Shown: in pieces, positions 34,968 to 47,455 of the stretch
Layout: the number at the start of each line of letters is the position of its first letter
Position numbering within the stretch: the first letter of the stretch is position 1
Assembly: GCA_026168455.1 (NCBI GenBank)
Contig: CM047428.1
Span: 87,066,594 to 87,130,593, forward strand
DNA length: 64,000 bases
DNA from: Theocolax elegans
Lineage: Eukaryota; Arthropoda; Insecta; Hymenoptera; Cerocephalidae
Direction of reading: 5' to 3'
Notes under the pieces: model-generated
The model's input: the letters and a program-made list of their open reading frames with translations, nothing else
What the model was told of the DNA's origin: nothing
The model's database searches: none
Made by a program: the position numbers and the translations under genes

Positions 34968-37717
34968 AAAGAATCACCGACGGGAAATAATGTGAGTATG
35001 GATATAGTATGTATATAATACATTTTAATTCGATATTTTTTAAATCGAAAGAGCCCGCGTAACAATCGAAACCATTAGCAACATTTTTCCAATATATGTG
35101 CAGTAGAATTGCCAATACGTTACCAAAATTACGAGCAACATACACTCTCCAAAATATATCCACATATATTGCCAATGCTTTTGAAAAAAAGTATTAAATC
35201 TACATTTTTTTACATTCTTTAATATAAAAAAAAATATTGCGATATTTGGTATTGCATTTTTCACTTCCAGATACCCGCAATTATACATATTCCAATAAAA
35301 AGAGATAGGCAGAGAAAGAGGGAGGGAGAGATTGATTGATTGATTGATAATAGTTTATTTCAGCCTTTGGTGTATAACCCTGTCTGGAGGTGGAGACTTT
35401 ACAAAATAGTACAAAAGGTAAAGAAATGAGTAGCAATACCAGTGCAATACAAGAGTAATTAATTAAATAATAAGTACAAAATAGTAGTTATTGTATGAAA
35501 AAATACGTAAATATAAAATGGAGAATTTATGGAAGCTCGGATTGATTTGGCAGTGGTTTAAGTAATTATACCCTCGCGTATAACTCTGCTATTCCAGTCA
35601 TTTTGGTCACGCTTTAAAAGTCGCTGAAAAGTTTGTTTTGAAGCCTATTTAAATTTACGGGGTCGAAGTCTATATCCTCCAGTGAGTTTACTATTGAGAC
35701 GGACTGTGACAAGAAAAGACGATTTCCAGCTTCCGTGCGGGGGTGGGTGTATACATGAGGTACTGAGGTTTAAGACGAGAGGACCTGCGAACGATATTGG
35801 TGTCGACCTGGAGAAAACGTTCGATTAAATATGCTGGATTTTATAGCTAAGACATGAGAAAGCCAGTGAGCCAATAACGTACTCGCGCCTTCTTTAGCAG
35901 ATATGCCACCCTAATTCAAGTCGGGTGCGGGGTAACATGTCCACGTCTTGGAATGTTACCATGGACAAACCTAACACAGGCATTTAGGAGCCGCTGCATT
36001 TTTAAATCGCGAGTAGAGGTCCAGTCATGATAGACTGCACATGCATAATTAAAATGAGGAAAGATTAAGGTTTCCACCAACATTTCCTCAATTCTCTGGA
36101 GAGCCTATTTTTGTTGAAGCGAAGCAAGTGAAGCATACAGTGTACCTTCCTCGATATGTGTCGAACTTGCTTATCCCAATCCAGTGAGGGAGTTAGCCAA
36201 ACTCCCAAATTTAAAACTTCAGTAGAATAATTTATAGGTGTGTCGAGACAGGTCACTTTCGGGAGGTCAGAAGAGAGCAATCTACCATATATTGATGGCT
36301 GCCCAGTAAAATAGCTTGGGTTTTTTTTGCATTTAGCTGCAATCCATTTTGAGCTGCCCATGAAACAATCGAATTGATGTTTAAGCTGGATGGAATCAAT
36401 ACCATGATTTATATCCCTTGGAGAGACATGAGTATAAATTTGAGTATCGTCAGCGAATATCATGTATTTACACTCAGCAGTCAAGCACATTTGGCAGATC
36501 ATTTATAAATAAGAAAACAACAGAGGGCCTAGGACACTGCCTTGGGGGACACCCGCCATCGTTTTGAGCCAGTTTGAGGTCCTGCCAGTGCCGTCGGTAA
36601 CTGCTTGAACTCTGTTCCGTAAGTAACTAAAGAACCACATGATTACATGGTTGGAGCAGTTTATGGTTTTCAGTTTGTACAGAAGACGCTCATGAGGCAA
36701 GGTATCAAAGGCTTTAGAAAAATCCAACAGTATAAGTATAGTGACCATTTCCCCTATCGATAGCAGCACGTACATCGTCAGTTATGCCAAGAAGGGCTGT
36801 TTGGGTACTGTGCCCACTTCTGAAACCGGCCTGTCTTGAAATCAGTATATTATGAGATTCTACATAGTTAGAAATTTGATTGTGAATACATTTTTCACGA
36901 AGTTTTGACATCCTCCTGGTAACTGTGCAATGGGACGGGTATCACTCGGTGAGATCAGCTTGTAGGTTTTTTGCTATTGGAGAGAAAGAGAGAGAGAGGA
37001 GAGAGAGAGGAGAGAAGAGAGAGAGCGAATTTTTTAAATTGGGGGCTGTGCAAGAAAATCAGTAGTACACGACATAAGAAGGGGCAGCGATTCGCAGTCA
37101 GCTGCCAATTTAAGATGTGTGTCCCAAAATTTAGCAACCGGCGCGTTGTGCTGATATTTGGTTGCATTATTTTTTACGTGACCTGATTATTTTCATTATT
37201 TAATACAATGATTTTATATTATTATTACTTAAATTAAATATATTGCCAAAAGTTGAATACTTTTTTTCGAAAGCATTGAGAATATATTGGATATATTTTG
37301 GATAGTGTACGTTACCGTAAATTTGGCACGTAGTGGCAGTTGTACTGCCGTAAATTTTTACGCGGGGCCCGTGTTACCTGAGTATATCGTTCATATACCT
37401 GCTAAAGAAGCGTCGACGAGTCCCTTGATAAAGAAAATAACAAATACGTGAAAGTAAGAAGGTGATGAAAATGATAGTCATACCGATGAATTGACACCCG
37501 TCATGTATACGCGTTTAGTATTGCTGCGTCAGCTACTTATACAGGTACAATACGATATTGCTTCCACATACGTATAACTATTGATCAATAAGTTTTTTCT
37601 TTTTTGTAACCCCATATTTAGGACACTCTTTACCATACATTTTTCCAATGCATCAATGTTACTATTTACACCGATTAAACAAATTAAATTAATGCTGTAC
37701 GTGAATCTTTGAAAAAA
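34968..37717. repeat. Tandem duplication unit, copy B (2.75 kb)
   Basis: Head-to-tail second copy of the 32215-34967 unit. It shows the same left arm (about 35048-35207), retroelement (about 35333-37035) and right arm (about 37247-37375). The right arm has a short internal deletion near 37328-37350 compared with copy A. Confidence 0.85.
35333..37035 (-). mobile_element. 5'-truncated non-LTR retroelement, copy B
   Basis: Duplicate of the copy at 32575-34270. It retains the upstream RT part (QAGFRSGHSTQTALLGITDD) and the FDTLPHERL and GVPQGSVLGPLLF blocks in one piece to about 36503. The rest is in another frame at 36065-36502, with FADDTQIYTHVSP. Breaks fall at different positions from copy A. 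The tail has the same ATTGATTGATTGATTGAT run at 35332-35348. Confidence 0.8.
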
Positions 37718-38015
37718 TATATATATCATATATAGGTATATAAGACATTCCTCTTTAATTTGAGTTCATCATAAAACAGTAGATATTATTAATATATTAA
37801 ATAATTAATCTATTTTACTCGGTCGGTAACAACTAGCTACGTCAATCTCTCAATGCGAATGTTAAACTTGTTTTCTGACCATCCGAGTAATTACCGGCTG
37901 TAAAATACGTACTATTTTATATAAATAATTATTTATATCAATATCAATATTTAAGTGTAGTGCCGTGAAAGAAGTGTAATCAAATGTCGGCAAAAGACAA
38001 TACTGTAAATATATT
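37718..38015. repeat. Repeat-rich spacer with inverted ACTCGGTCGGTAAC word
   Basis: ACTCGGTCGGTAAC at about 37818 is the inverted form of the GTTACCGATCGAGT word at about 38040, and CCATCCGAGTAATTACC is present at about 37878. These are internal words of the TTAA-type elements, so this is probably the remains of another copy next to the better preserved one. No gene. Confidence 0.4.
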
Positions 38016-38378
38016 TTAAAGGGGATGCAAATAGTCTAATTGTTACCGATCGAGTCAACTCAGAAAAAAAAGTATTTCCATTAAATAAATTAATGATAAT
38101 AGTTATGAATAAATTATTCAAGACGTCATTGTCCTTCATGTTTGAATATTATAAACGTTAATGTACTACATTTTCTACAAATAGATCAATTCATTCAAAA
38201 ATGGTTGTAGAAAGAGTTGTTGACTGTTTAATCTGATGTAGAAAATTAATTAATTTAGCACAGCGATATCATTCAAGTACGAAGGGCAATTGTGGTTTAT
38301 CATATATTTACTGAATTCAAACAATGTTGTTCGTCTCAATGGACTCGGTCGACAAAAATGAACTTAACATCCCTTTAA
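38016..38378. mobile_element. TTAA-ended miniature inverted-repeat element
   Basis: Starts TTAAAGGGGATGCAAATAGT and ends AACTTAACATCCCTTTAA. The outer ends are inverted (AAAGGGGATG / CATCCCTTT). The inner part of the repeat carries TTACCGATCGAGTC on the left and GACTCGGTCGAC on the right. Shares internal words with the copy at 4263-4614. No coding capacity. Confidence 0.65.
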
Positions 38379-38647
38379 TTTAGAAAGAAAAAGAATATCT
38401 AAAACATACATACTAAACTATAAAGCATGAAATGAAAAATGATTGATATTAGATTGATGCTATATATTTAATTGTTACCGACCGAGAAAAATAAACTGAA
38501 TTCCATATTTATTCAACACAATTTACTGTTTTATTAAAAATCCAGATACAAAGACACTGGATCATTAAACGATAAGTAATTATTTCCAAAGTTGTAAGTA
38601 TAATCGACGAAGGACACTTTCAAACATTTTTGCACGGAAAGCTATTT

Positions 38648-40639
38648 ATTTTCGGTGCAAGTTTTTTCGAAGAGTTTTATACATTAATGTGTTGAAACAT
38701 GTTTATTTACAGAGCATAATGTAGTCCTGGTACCGTTGTATTTGGATTTTTTTTATAAAAATGATCAGATCTATTTTATATATGTCTATATATATTATAC
38801 GTTAAGTATACAATTTTAATATTTCGGACTTTGATATTTAACGTACGATGTAAAATCGACATGTTGACACTTTGTAACACGTTTAAAAAGTGAGAATTGT
38901 ATTTTTGAAAATTGTCATAATACTCGCATTTTATTCTTACTCAGAAAGTATAATCTTGTAGATTTACACCTTGTACACCCTCAATTTTTACACTTAAGAA
39001 TTTAAAAGATATATTTACGTTTTTATTAACAATACTGCTCGCGGAGTATCTACTTGTACCCAAATTTCATTTTCCATTTATAATGCAGGCAAACGTACGA
39101 AATAGATGCGGTACACGCATCTTTTCAAATGGCACCCACATCCGCACATTCATATATATATATATATATATATACATTTAATTCGCAGTAACATTTGCCA
39201 ATCGCGCGAAAAAGCCGATAGTAGGAGTAAGTACTTGAATACTCGACTCGGTACATACACACACACATACATATATATAGATCCACAATGGAATATTATC
39301 GGCAGTCCGCAATGCTTTGAAGGACCGCAATGAAAGTTCCTGTTAAGGAGGTCGGTGACACGCCGACCCTGATCTCGAGGTTCTCCCTCAAGGCATGTGT
39401 ACAATGGCATTCTTCACGTATACGCGTACCCCTCTACATCCACACAATTATTGCCCTTTTTGCATATTGTATCATCAATATTATCAGCATTACACATTAT
39501 TTCTCACACCACGCTTAATGTATCCGTTATCTTATTTAAACACAACACACATACAACCGCGATTTATTGATCCTCCTCTAACACAAAATTCGTTTAAAAA
39601 TTCATAGAAACTAGTTCATCATGATCTACTAAGTATTTTTTTATGACCTTGACGCATTAACAAATTGATACACGGTAAGTAATTAATTAATATATTTCGA
39701 GAAAATTATTTTTCTCACCTTCTTTCCAACACTTATAGGTATACAGGTATATATCCATCAGTCGTTAATATACATTTTTGCCGTTTGAAATTATACCTAT
39801 ATCTACTATTCGCGAAGAATGCGAGATCCATATCTGATTTAACCTTTCGAGAAATATGCTAGACGCCCATATGATTACGATAATTTATAATAATAAATAA
39901 CCCTATATATACTATAGATTTTTTTTCCTTCGTAATCGAAAACGTACATATACACCGAAAATAAAAATTTAGTCAATTCGATTAAATATTTGTCGAACGC
40001 GTTGAAAAAGATACTTCAATCTTTCAAACTCAATGATATAAATTTAAAATACTTTTATGTATAAGTTCGTTTTTTATAAATACTTATATAATATTTACAT
40101 GGTTATTAAAGATACTGTATTTTTAAACATTGCAAAATTAAATATTAAAATTTATTTTTAATAAATAAATTAAATCATTAAAATCCTGGTATCAAATATT
40201 TCATTTGCTAATTACGGTTGATTACTGATATTTTAACCTTAATTATTTAAAAAATTGTTTTATCGACGTTATATCCAGGGTTATTACAGTGTTAAACAAA
40301 TATTGTTTTCAACGTATAATCAACAGAATGCATTTTAATTTTTTTACCGTACACATCTGCGTGTAAAAGGTACAATCTATAAATAATTTATAAAACGATA
40401 TTGCACGCACACTTTTTTTTCGCTTGGCGTATATCGAAATGTGAAATGTTATACTTTACCAAATTTAATACACACTCGAACACGCAGCGTCCTTCGAAAA
40501 ATCTTAATACCAATGTCCGTTTCCTCATTTCGAAGTTGTATATATATATAATGGTGCACACGTGCTCGCATATATTGAAATGCCAAATGTTATACGTATA
40601 TTTAAATATATATTTTCTGAACTCTTTTCATTCGATATT
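38648..40639. repeat. Tandem duplication unit, copy 1 (1.99 kb)
   Basis: From TTCGGTGCAAGTTTTTTCG to CATTCGATATTTTT the sequence recurs directly downstream with an offset of 1,990-1,995 bases. Differences are a handful of homopolymer-length changes, one two-base indel and very few substitutions. It includes a (TA)n run near 39153 and a GC-rich island at 39296-39420 (listed separately). Confidence 0.9.
39296..39420. other. GC-rich hairpin island, copy 1 (possible exon or structured RNA)
   Basis: A block much richer in GC than its surroundings. It contains a perfect 6-bp stem GGTCGG/CCGACC (39350-39355 with 39363-39368), a second 7-bp stem with one mismatch (39374-39380 with 39386-39392), and a direct repeat CCGCAATG at 39307 and 39325. 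Both strands can be read with GC-ending codons: plus strand MKVPVKEVGDTPTLISRFSL from 39330, minus strand ENLEIRVGVSPTSLTGTF to a stop near 39300. I cannot decide between exon and RNA structure. The identical block recurs at 41286-41410. Confidence 0.35.
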
Positions 40640-42631
40640 TTTTTCGGTGCAAGTTTTTTCGAAGAGTTTTATACATTAATGTGTTGAAACATGTTTATTT
40701 ACAGAGCATAATGTAGTCCTGGTACCGTTGTATTTGGATTTTTTTTATAAAAATGATCAGATCTTTTATATATGTCTATATATATTATACGTTAAGTATA
40801 CAATTTTAATATTTCGGACTTTGATATTTAACGTACGATGTAAAATCGACATGTTGACACTTTGTAACACGTTTAAAAAGTGAGAATTGTATTTTTGAAA
40901 ATTGTCATAATACTCGCATTTTATTCTTACTCAGAAAGTATAATCTTGTAGATTTACACCTTGTACACCCTCAATTTTTACACTTAAGAATTTAAAAGAT
41001 ATATTTACGTTTTTATTAACAATACTGCTCGCGGAGTATCTACTTGTACCCAAATTTCATTTTCCATTTATAATGCAGGCAAACGTACGAAATAGATGCG
41101 GTACACGCATCTTTTCAAATGGCACCCACATCCGCACATTCATATATATATATATATATATATACATTTAATTCGCAGTAACATTTGCCAATCGCGCGAA
41201 AAAGCCGATAGTAGGAGTAAGTACTTGAATACTCGACTCGGTACACACACACACACATACATATATATAGATCCACAATGGAATATTATCGGCAGTCCGC
41301 AATGCTTTGAAGGACCGCAATGAAAGTTCCTGTTAAGGAGGTCGGTGACACGCCGACCCTGATCTCGAGGTTCTCCCTCAAGGCATGTGTACAATGGCAT
41401 TCTTCACGTATACGCGTACCCCTCTACATCCACACAATTATTGCCCTTTTTGCATATTGTATCATCAATATTATCAGCATTACACATTATTTCTCACACC
41501 ACGCTTAATGTATCCGTTATCTTATTTAAACACAACACACATACAACCGCGATTTATTGATCCTCCTCTAACACAAAATTCGTTTAAAAATTCATAGAAA
41601 CTAGTTCATCATGATCTACTAAGTATGTTTTTTATGACCTTGACGCATTAACAAATTGATACACGGTAAGTAATTAATTAATATATTTCGAGAAAATTAT
41701 TTTTCTCACCTTCTTTCCAACACTTATAGGTATACAGGTATATATCCATCAGTCGTTAATATACATTTTTGCCGTTTGAAATTATACCTATATCTACTAT
41801 TCGCGAAGAATGCGAGATCCATATCTGATTTAACCTTTCAAGAAATATGCTAGACGCCCATATGATTACGATAATTTATAATAATAAATAACCCTATATA
41901 TACTATAGATTTTTTTTTCCTTCGTAATCGAAAACGTACATATACACCGAAAATAAAAATTTAGTCAATTCGATTAAATATTTTGTCGAACGCGTTGAAA
42001 AAGATACTTCAATCTTTCAAACTCAATGATATAAATTTAAAATACTTTTATGTATAAGTTCGTTTTTTATAAATACTTATATAATATTTACATGGTTATT
42101 AAAGATACTGTATTTTTAAACATTGCAAAATTAAATATTAAAATTTATTTTTAATAAATAAATTAAATCATTAAAATCCTGGTATCAAATATTTCATTTG
42201 CTAATTACGGTTGATTACTGATATTTTTAACCTTAATTATTTAAAAAATTGTTTTATCGACGTTATATCCAGGGTTATTACAGTGTTAAACAAATATTGT
42301 TTTCAACGTATAATCAACAGAATGCATTTTAATTTTTTTACCGTACACATCTGCGTGTAAAAGGTACAATCTATAAATAATTTATAAAACGATATTGCAC
42401 GCACACTTTTTTTTTCGCTTGGCGTATATCGAAATGTGAAATGTTATACTTTACCAAATTTAATACACACTCGAACACGCAGCGTCCTTCGAAAAATCTT
42501 AATACCAATGTCCGTTTCCTCATTTCGAAGTTGTATATATATATAATGGTGCACACGTGCTCGCATATATTGAAATGCCAAATGTTATACGTATATTTAA
42601 ATATATATTTTCTGAACTCTTTTCATTCGAT
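40640..42631. repeat. Tandem duplication unit, copy 2 (1.99 kb)
   Basis: Head-to-tail second copy of 38648-40639. After about 42631 the sequence departs from the unit (ATCGGTTTAAATTT instead of TTCGGTGCAAGTTT). No recognisable gene or transposase in either copy. Confidence 0.9.
41286..41410. other. GC-rich hairpin island, copy 2
   Basis: Copy of 39296-39420 carried in the second 1.99-kb unit, with no base change that I can see in the island itself. Both stems and both open frames are preserved. Confidence 0.35.
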
Positions 42632-43617
42632 ATTTTTATCGGTTTAAATTTTTTTTTCATAAAGTCGTGTAAAAATATAATACTGGCATATATATATTTG
42701 GATCGTTAAAAAAGAAGAAATATGTTGCTTTGTACTCTATTGGAATTTTATACTAATAGTTTATTTTGCAAATATCGTCACACACGACTGTACATGCATA
42801 CCGACTCTACGGCAAAGTAAAAATTTTTATCGGATTTGTTATATGGATTGTAAGGTCAATTTTATGCATGCTATTGCTTCCGACATTTTACGAACGTTTT
42901 TAATGTGTTTTTACACGAAAGTGAAAGAATGAAAATTGTAAAGTAAAATTTTCGTGTAATTCTTATTTATACTTCTTGAGTACATTTTCTAATAACAAAT
43001 TCGAGTAATACGTTTTACTGAATTTACTTTAGTCAAAATCCTTAAGGTGATTTCAGTAATACGTTCTTAAGGATTATACTTATCGAGTAAAATTAAACAA
43101 CTTTTAATTGTTTGAAATAATTTATACGGTACAATAGTTTATTACACATTTTATGAAATGGTTGATTCGAACGTAGAATATTTAACGAACGACCCAAAAT
43201 TTGTTACCAGTGCATACGTACTCGTGTAGTACGTATTCCTATATATATCAAAAATATTTTTTTATTTATTTTTGTTAAATTTGTAAGAAAAAATCCTAAA
43301 TATCCTACGCGACGAAACAATTGTTTTACCGTGCATAAATTTCATAATATTTATTTACTCAATTTTGTTTTTACTTCGCTGTAACGAAGACGTAAAAAAA
43401 AAGAAAAACTGCCCGACATACCTAGAGACCACGGAAAATGTCGCGAGCGCATGTATATATATGTATATGAAATTATACGCATATTACGTGGCCTATAGAT
43501 AATTATTATTAAGAAGAAAGGAGACGAAAGAAAAATAAAAGAAACAGCAACAACAAGTTTGAAAGAAATACTTAAAGATTATGTTCTCTTCGAATAAGCA
43601 AAGAAGTTGGGACAAAT

Positions 43618-43657
<40 letters not shown>

Positions 43658-44010
43658 ATATACATAGATAGATAACCGCGGTCAGTGCGGCAATCGCGGT
43701 TTTGTAGATTACGGACAACGGCAACCATAGAAAGTCGGGTTTGGCTCTGTGTTCCTTTTTTTCCCCTCTCCATGCATTTCTTGGCGTTCGACGTGTTGGA
43801 TTTCGGTGTCATAAAAACCATTGTCTATTACATCAGGATCCTGCGTGTGCGCGCTTTTGTGAAGAAACATAGTTCCGAACAAACTTTGCTCTTTTCGACC
43901 ACAATTATTTTATCTTTTTGTCTTACCTCTACGCCCACACTTTTTGATGTCATTATTATTACGCATTACTAATTGTTATTAACGTTGTTCTGCTCATCAT
44001 TGCTACTTAA
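42632..44010. other. AT-rich spacer with (TG)n run
   Basis: No supported gene. A (TG)n microsatellite occupies 43621-43657. Confidence 0.6.
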
Positions 44011-44217
44011 ATGGTGAGACGCACGTTGCGAATGCTTGACCAACGTTACGTGTTAGATTACATTAGCCGAAATGTGTACAACAGGTTCACCAACAATTGG
44101 CTAAACGATGGTGTGGAAATTTTTTATCGATTACCATCGGTATACGAGAAATATCGATTATATGTTCTACTTGAAAAATTTACATTACGAGTGCACCAGT
44201 TAGAGGTTTGCAAATAG
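44011..44217 (+). CDS. Hypothetical 68-residue frame
   Basis: An intact frame starting MVRRTLRMLDQRYVLDYI and ending LRVHQLEVCK. It is rich in Arg, Tyr and Leu and predicted mostly helical; no signal peptide and no domain I recognise. Codon use is more balanced than in chance frames around it, and a donor-like GAG|GTTTGC near the end means it could be an internal or first exon rather than a whole gene. Low confidence. Confidence 0.22.
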   Translation: MVRRTLRMLDQRYVLDYISRNVYNRFTNNWLNDGVEIFYRLPSVYEKYRLYVLLEKFTLRVHQLEVCK

Positions 44218-44466
44218 CGAAATTTTAATAAATTTCGTACACCGTTATTTCGAAACGATGAGAAAGTTTACCAGCTCCATCAACGTACTTACCGATTTTT
44301 CATTATATGCGATCAGGAGGATGCAAATGTTTAATCGCTATTTCTATATATATGGATCTTCATATTTAAAATATATCTGTAACATATATATTGTTTCAAA
44401 TGTGATTTGTACTTCTGATTAAAGTTTATTGACATCGTTCAATCTGAAGTGACTTGATCATCGTTA

Positions 44467-45150
44467 TCACTGTGTTTGCATCTTTATTTGATGATGCATC
44501 TTACACGATTTATATCTCACGTAAGAAACTATGTTAATAAATGGGCAGATAACACAGGTTAATATAACGATGATCGAAAATATTTCTTGAATTCCGAGTG
44601 GAAATTCATTTTGCCTAAAAAGTCTACCAAGGTTGTTGAATGTGAAAACAATGCCGTGCAACAATTCGTACTTTTTGTCACTATTTAGTTTTCAAATAAA
44701 TCTTCTTATCAACATCAATCTTATCAAGTGTGTCACAACATTCATTCACGAAAAAGCTATATGTCGTATAAAAATAATTGTTTCGTAAGGTATACGTAGT
44801 AAGGTTACGTACGTAAATTTTAACGTGATTCGTAATTAATGTAGTAATTATTGAAATGTATATGATAGGTATTACAACGACGAAATATCTCAATAAATCT
44901 TTGAATACACAATTTTCCTGTGAATTGGACTGACCTGTACTATTGAAAGAATATCGGTCGGGGTGTCCCTCCTTTGAGGAAAAAGGATATTGAAAGCCAG
45001 AAGCGAAATAATCGTATCGTTTTCCAGGGGTTTTGGTACATTTGGTCTGTGCCTCGGTAAAAATAATAACGTTCACGGTTGACCGATACGCAACGAAAAC
45101 TTGGATAATACACTGCTCTTGGTCACCACCATCACCACCACCACCACGTG
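44467..45150 (-). CDS. Possible exons of an unknown membrane protein
   Basis: Two adjoining minus-strand frames look protein-like. The first (45150 to about 44805) has an extracellular-looking, Cys-containing part with FASGFQYPFSSKEGHPDRYS, then a strong membrane segment (YFVVVIPIIYISIITTLIT). The second (about 44660-44467) has FNNLGRLFRQNEF and another membrane segment (IFSIIVILTCVICPFINIV), then a basic tail. A splice from TAC|GTACGT (near 44811) to AAAAAG|TAC (near 44672) would join them in phase 0, though the acceptor is poor. The FxYPF word followed by a membrane helix faintly recalls synaptophysin/MARVEL proteins; this is a weak guess. Upstream exons are not established. Confidence 0.3.
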
Positions 45151-45857
45151 CGGTGTGCATTGTACATGTATGTATATGCATCTCATGTACGTGTATAGAA
45201 CACTTCCGGTAGCGTATATACAGGAGCCCCTTTTACGAGACCCCGTGGATATAAAAACTCCGAGGCGAATGCCGTGCTCTTGCATTTTTTACACTTTTTG
45301 GGAGACACATGCTCGATTATGCCGACTATGTTGCCTTTGTGTGTCGTGTGAATGTGTCTGTGCTCGCGCACACATTCACACTCAACGCGGGTTAAACGTC
45401 CTCGCAAAACCGACAACTTTCTACAGAAGCGTGTACACGTGTAAGCCTGTCGTTCTGTGTATGTGTGTACCTCTGTACTAAATATAAACATAGACTGTGG
45501 AATGTATCCAACTTTCCGTACAAAAAATTGTATATAGATATATATAATAATAAAAAAATGTGCGCTCCAACAGCTTTTTTGTCTACCCGCAATGACGGGA
45601 CGTCGATCTGGCGCTTTCTTTCTTCTTTTACCTTATGCAAATATTATGAAATTCGGGAGACCGAGGTCTATCGTGTACCTGTATCACTAGTATTCCCGAT
45701 ATTTACTCATTCAAAGAGGATCTGGTTCGCGCGTACGATCGAATCGCGGTGTTTAAATGCCTGTTAAAAATGTTAATTAAGTAAATAAATTAACTTATCT
45801 AACTTTTCAAAATACAATATATTACGGTTTTTTTATTTGATCTATCATTTTAGAAGG

Positions 45858-46010
45858 TTATTGTTCAAACGTTTTGGATTCTCCATTAGTTATATTATCA
45901 AAAAGGTCAATAATGCGATATATCTGATCATAGTAATATGGTACAGCGTATACGACCTTAAGACTTACAATTAGTAAGACTGGCACAATTTTCAGCTTAA
46001 TCGAGTCATT
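45858..46010 (-). CDS. Possible upstream membrane exon, unassigned
   Basis: A frame with basic residues followed by one membrane segment (IKLKIVPVLLIVSLKVVYAV) and a polar tail ending at 45858. On the same strand and about 0.7 kb upstream of the membrane-protein frames at 44467-45150, so it may be their first exon. A donor AAG|GTCGTA lies inside it, but no decisive acceptor was found. Confidence 0.2.
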   Translation of the reverse strand, partial: NDSIKLKIVPVLLIVSLKVVYAVPYYYDQIYRIIDLFDNITNGESKTFEQ

Positions 46011-46149
46011 TTTCCCATTTCGCACCCCGATCCCTACATGAAAGTTTTTTTTATAACTACTAGATAAAAAACTGCTGCCAATTAAATGGCATGTAACTTC
46101 CTCAAGCGAACATGTCGATTCTATGTGAAATATATTATTCAAGTATAGT

Positions 46150-47266
46150 ATATTATTTAGTTATTTAAAACAAAATGTTATGACATTTCTAAAAATATTT
46201 ATTCTTTTCTGATTAAAACTTACATAGTTATAAGTAATTTGCGTTATTAATGCTAAATTAAATTAAAAAACTAATATTTAAAAAAATAACTTTCAATGGT
46301 ATTAATTAAAAATATAAAAAATTACGCTTATTTGCTTTTCTTTGGATTTTCTAAAAACATTTTCTTTTAAATATACATGTATTTATTTATTTAACTAGTT
46401 ACATATAAAACACATATGGTACAAGGTATTGCATACATACGGAATTCCTTCATTTTAGATTATAATTTTTTTCTCAAAAACTAATCCACGAAAGATTTTG
46501 AAATTTTCACAGCCTAATGTTATTGTTATGTTGTATTTCCACGATTTTTTTCAACATATTTGATTAATTATTTTCAGAGATATAATGCTTAATAACTTAG
46601 GTAATAATAGATATTTTCAGGTGAAAAACAATAGCTACCAAAAAGACCCAAAATTTCAAAAACGTTCGACGTAAACCCCCCAATTTTTTCACATTTTAAT
46701 TTTTTTAATCAAATCCAATCGCTATAGTAACTTGAAATTTTTACAATTTATGACCATTGGAAGGTTTCTTCATCATAAATTTTTTCAGTACATTTGACTG
46801 ATTAATTTCCAACGTTGACGTAATTATTATAACCCAGGTACCTATATTACGCTAAAGAAAAACTTAACTGTATAACCCAATGTACGTCAAAACAACACGA
46901 GGAATAACACTGATACATATTCGCGTGTACATATAGAATGAGTCTTTGCAGATAATTGAAATTTAGGGTAATTTACGTTTTTGATAATGGAATCCGACTA
47001 CTCAAAAATTATGTATTGCGTGTATGACTTACTCTCCATTATATTATCCCCCTTCGTCGACCAAATGTTTATCCAAATTGTTTCATTAACCTAAAATATT
47101 GACGTAGTAAATAACAATCATGTCTATACTTTCTATTTTTCAAATTTAGTAGCAAACTACGGATGACAATTTTCGAGTTTTTCTCTATGCACACGAGTAC
47201 TCTAAATTATTTTTTGTTATTTATTTACCTACCGGCTATAAATGAAGGAGGATTGGAACAACGAAT
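46150..47266. other. AT-rich DNA, no gene seen
   Basis: Very AT-rich with many homopolymers. Several stretches (46460-46800) have the look of an old dispersed repeat, but no termini could be defined. Confidence 0.5.
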
Positions 47267-47455
47267 GATAATAAAAGCACAGAAATGTGATATATATTTA
47301 GGTGCATTGACAACCTATAAGTGAATTTAAAAAGATTTCGTAAAGTATCCGAAAAAAATAATCGTCAAATCTTTTATTTTGAATAATTTTCGAAATCTTT
47401 TTAAATTGACAGGTTGCCACTCACCTAGATATCACATTTCTGTGCTTTTATTATC
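47267..47455. mobile_element. 189-bp foldback miniature element
   Basis: The left arm begins GATAATAAAAGCACAGAAAT and the right arm ends with its exact inverse. After a small gap the arms pair again through AATTTAAAAAGATTTCG. The arms are about 65-70 bases with a short AT-rich loop. Non-coding. Confidence 0.75.

Noticed and set aside
45250..45257. TATAAAAA on the plus strand
   Set aside because: A good TATA match, but no initiator or believable downstream coding exon on that strand.
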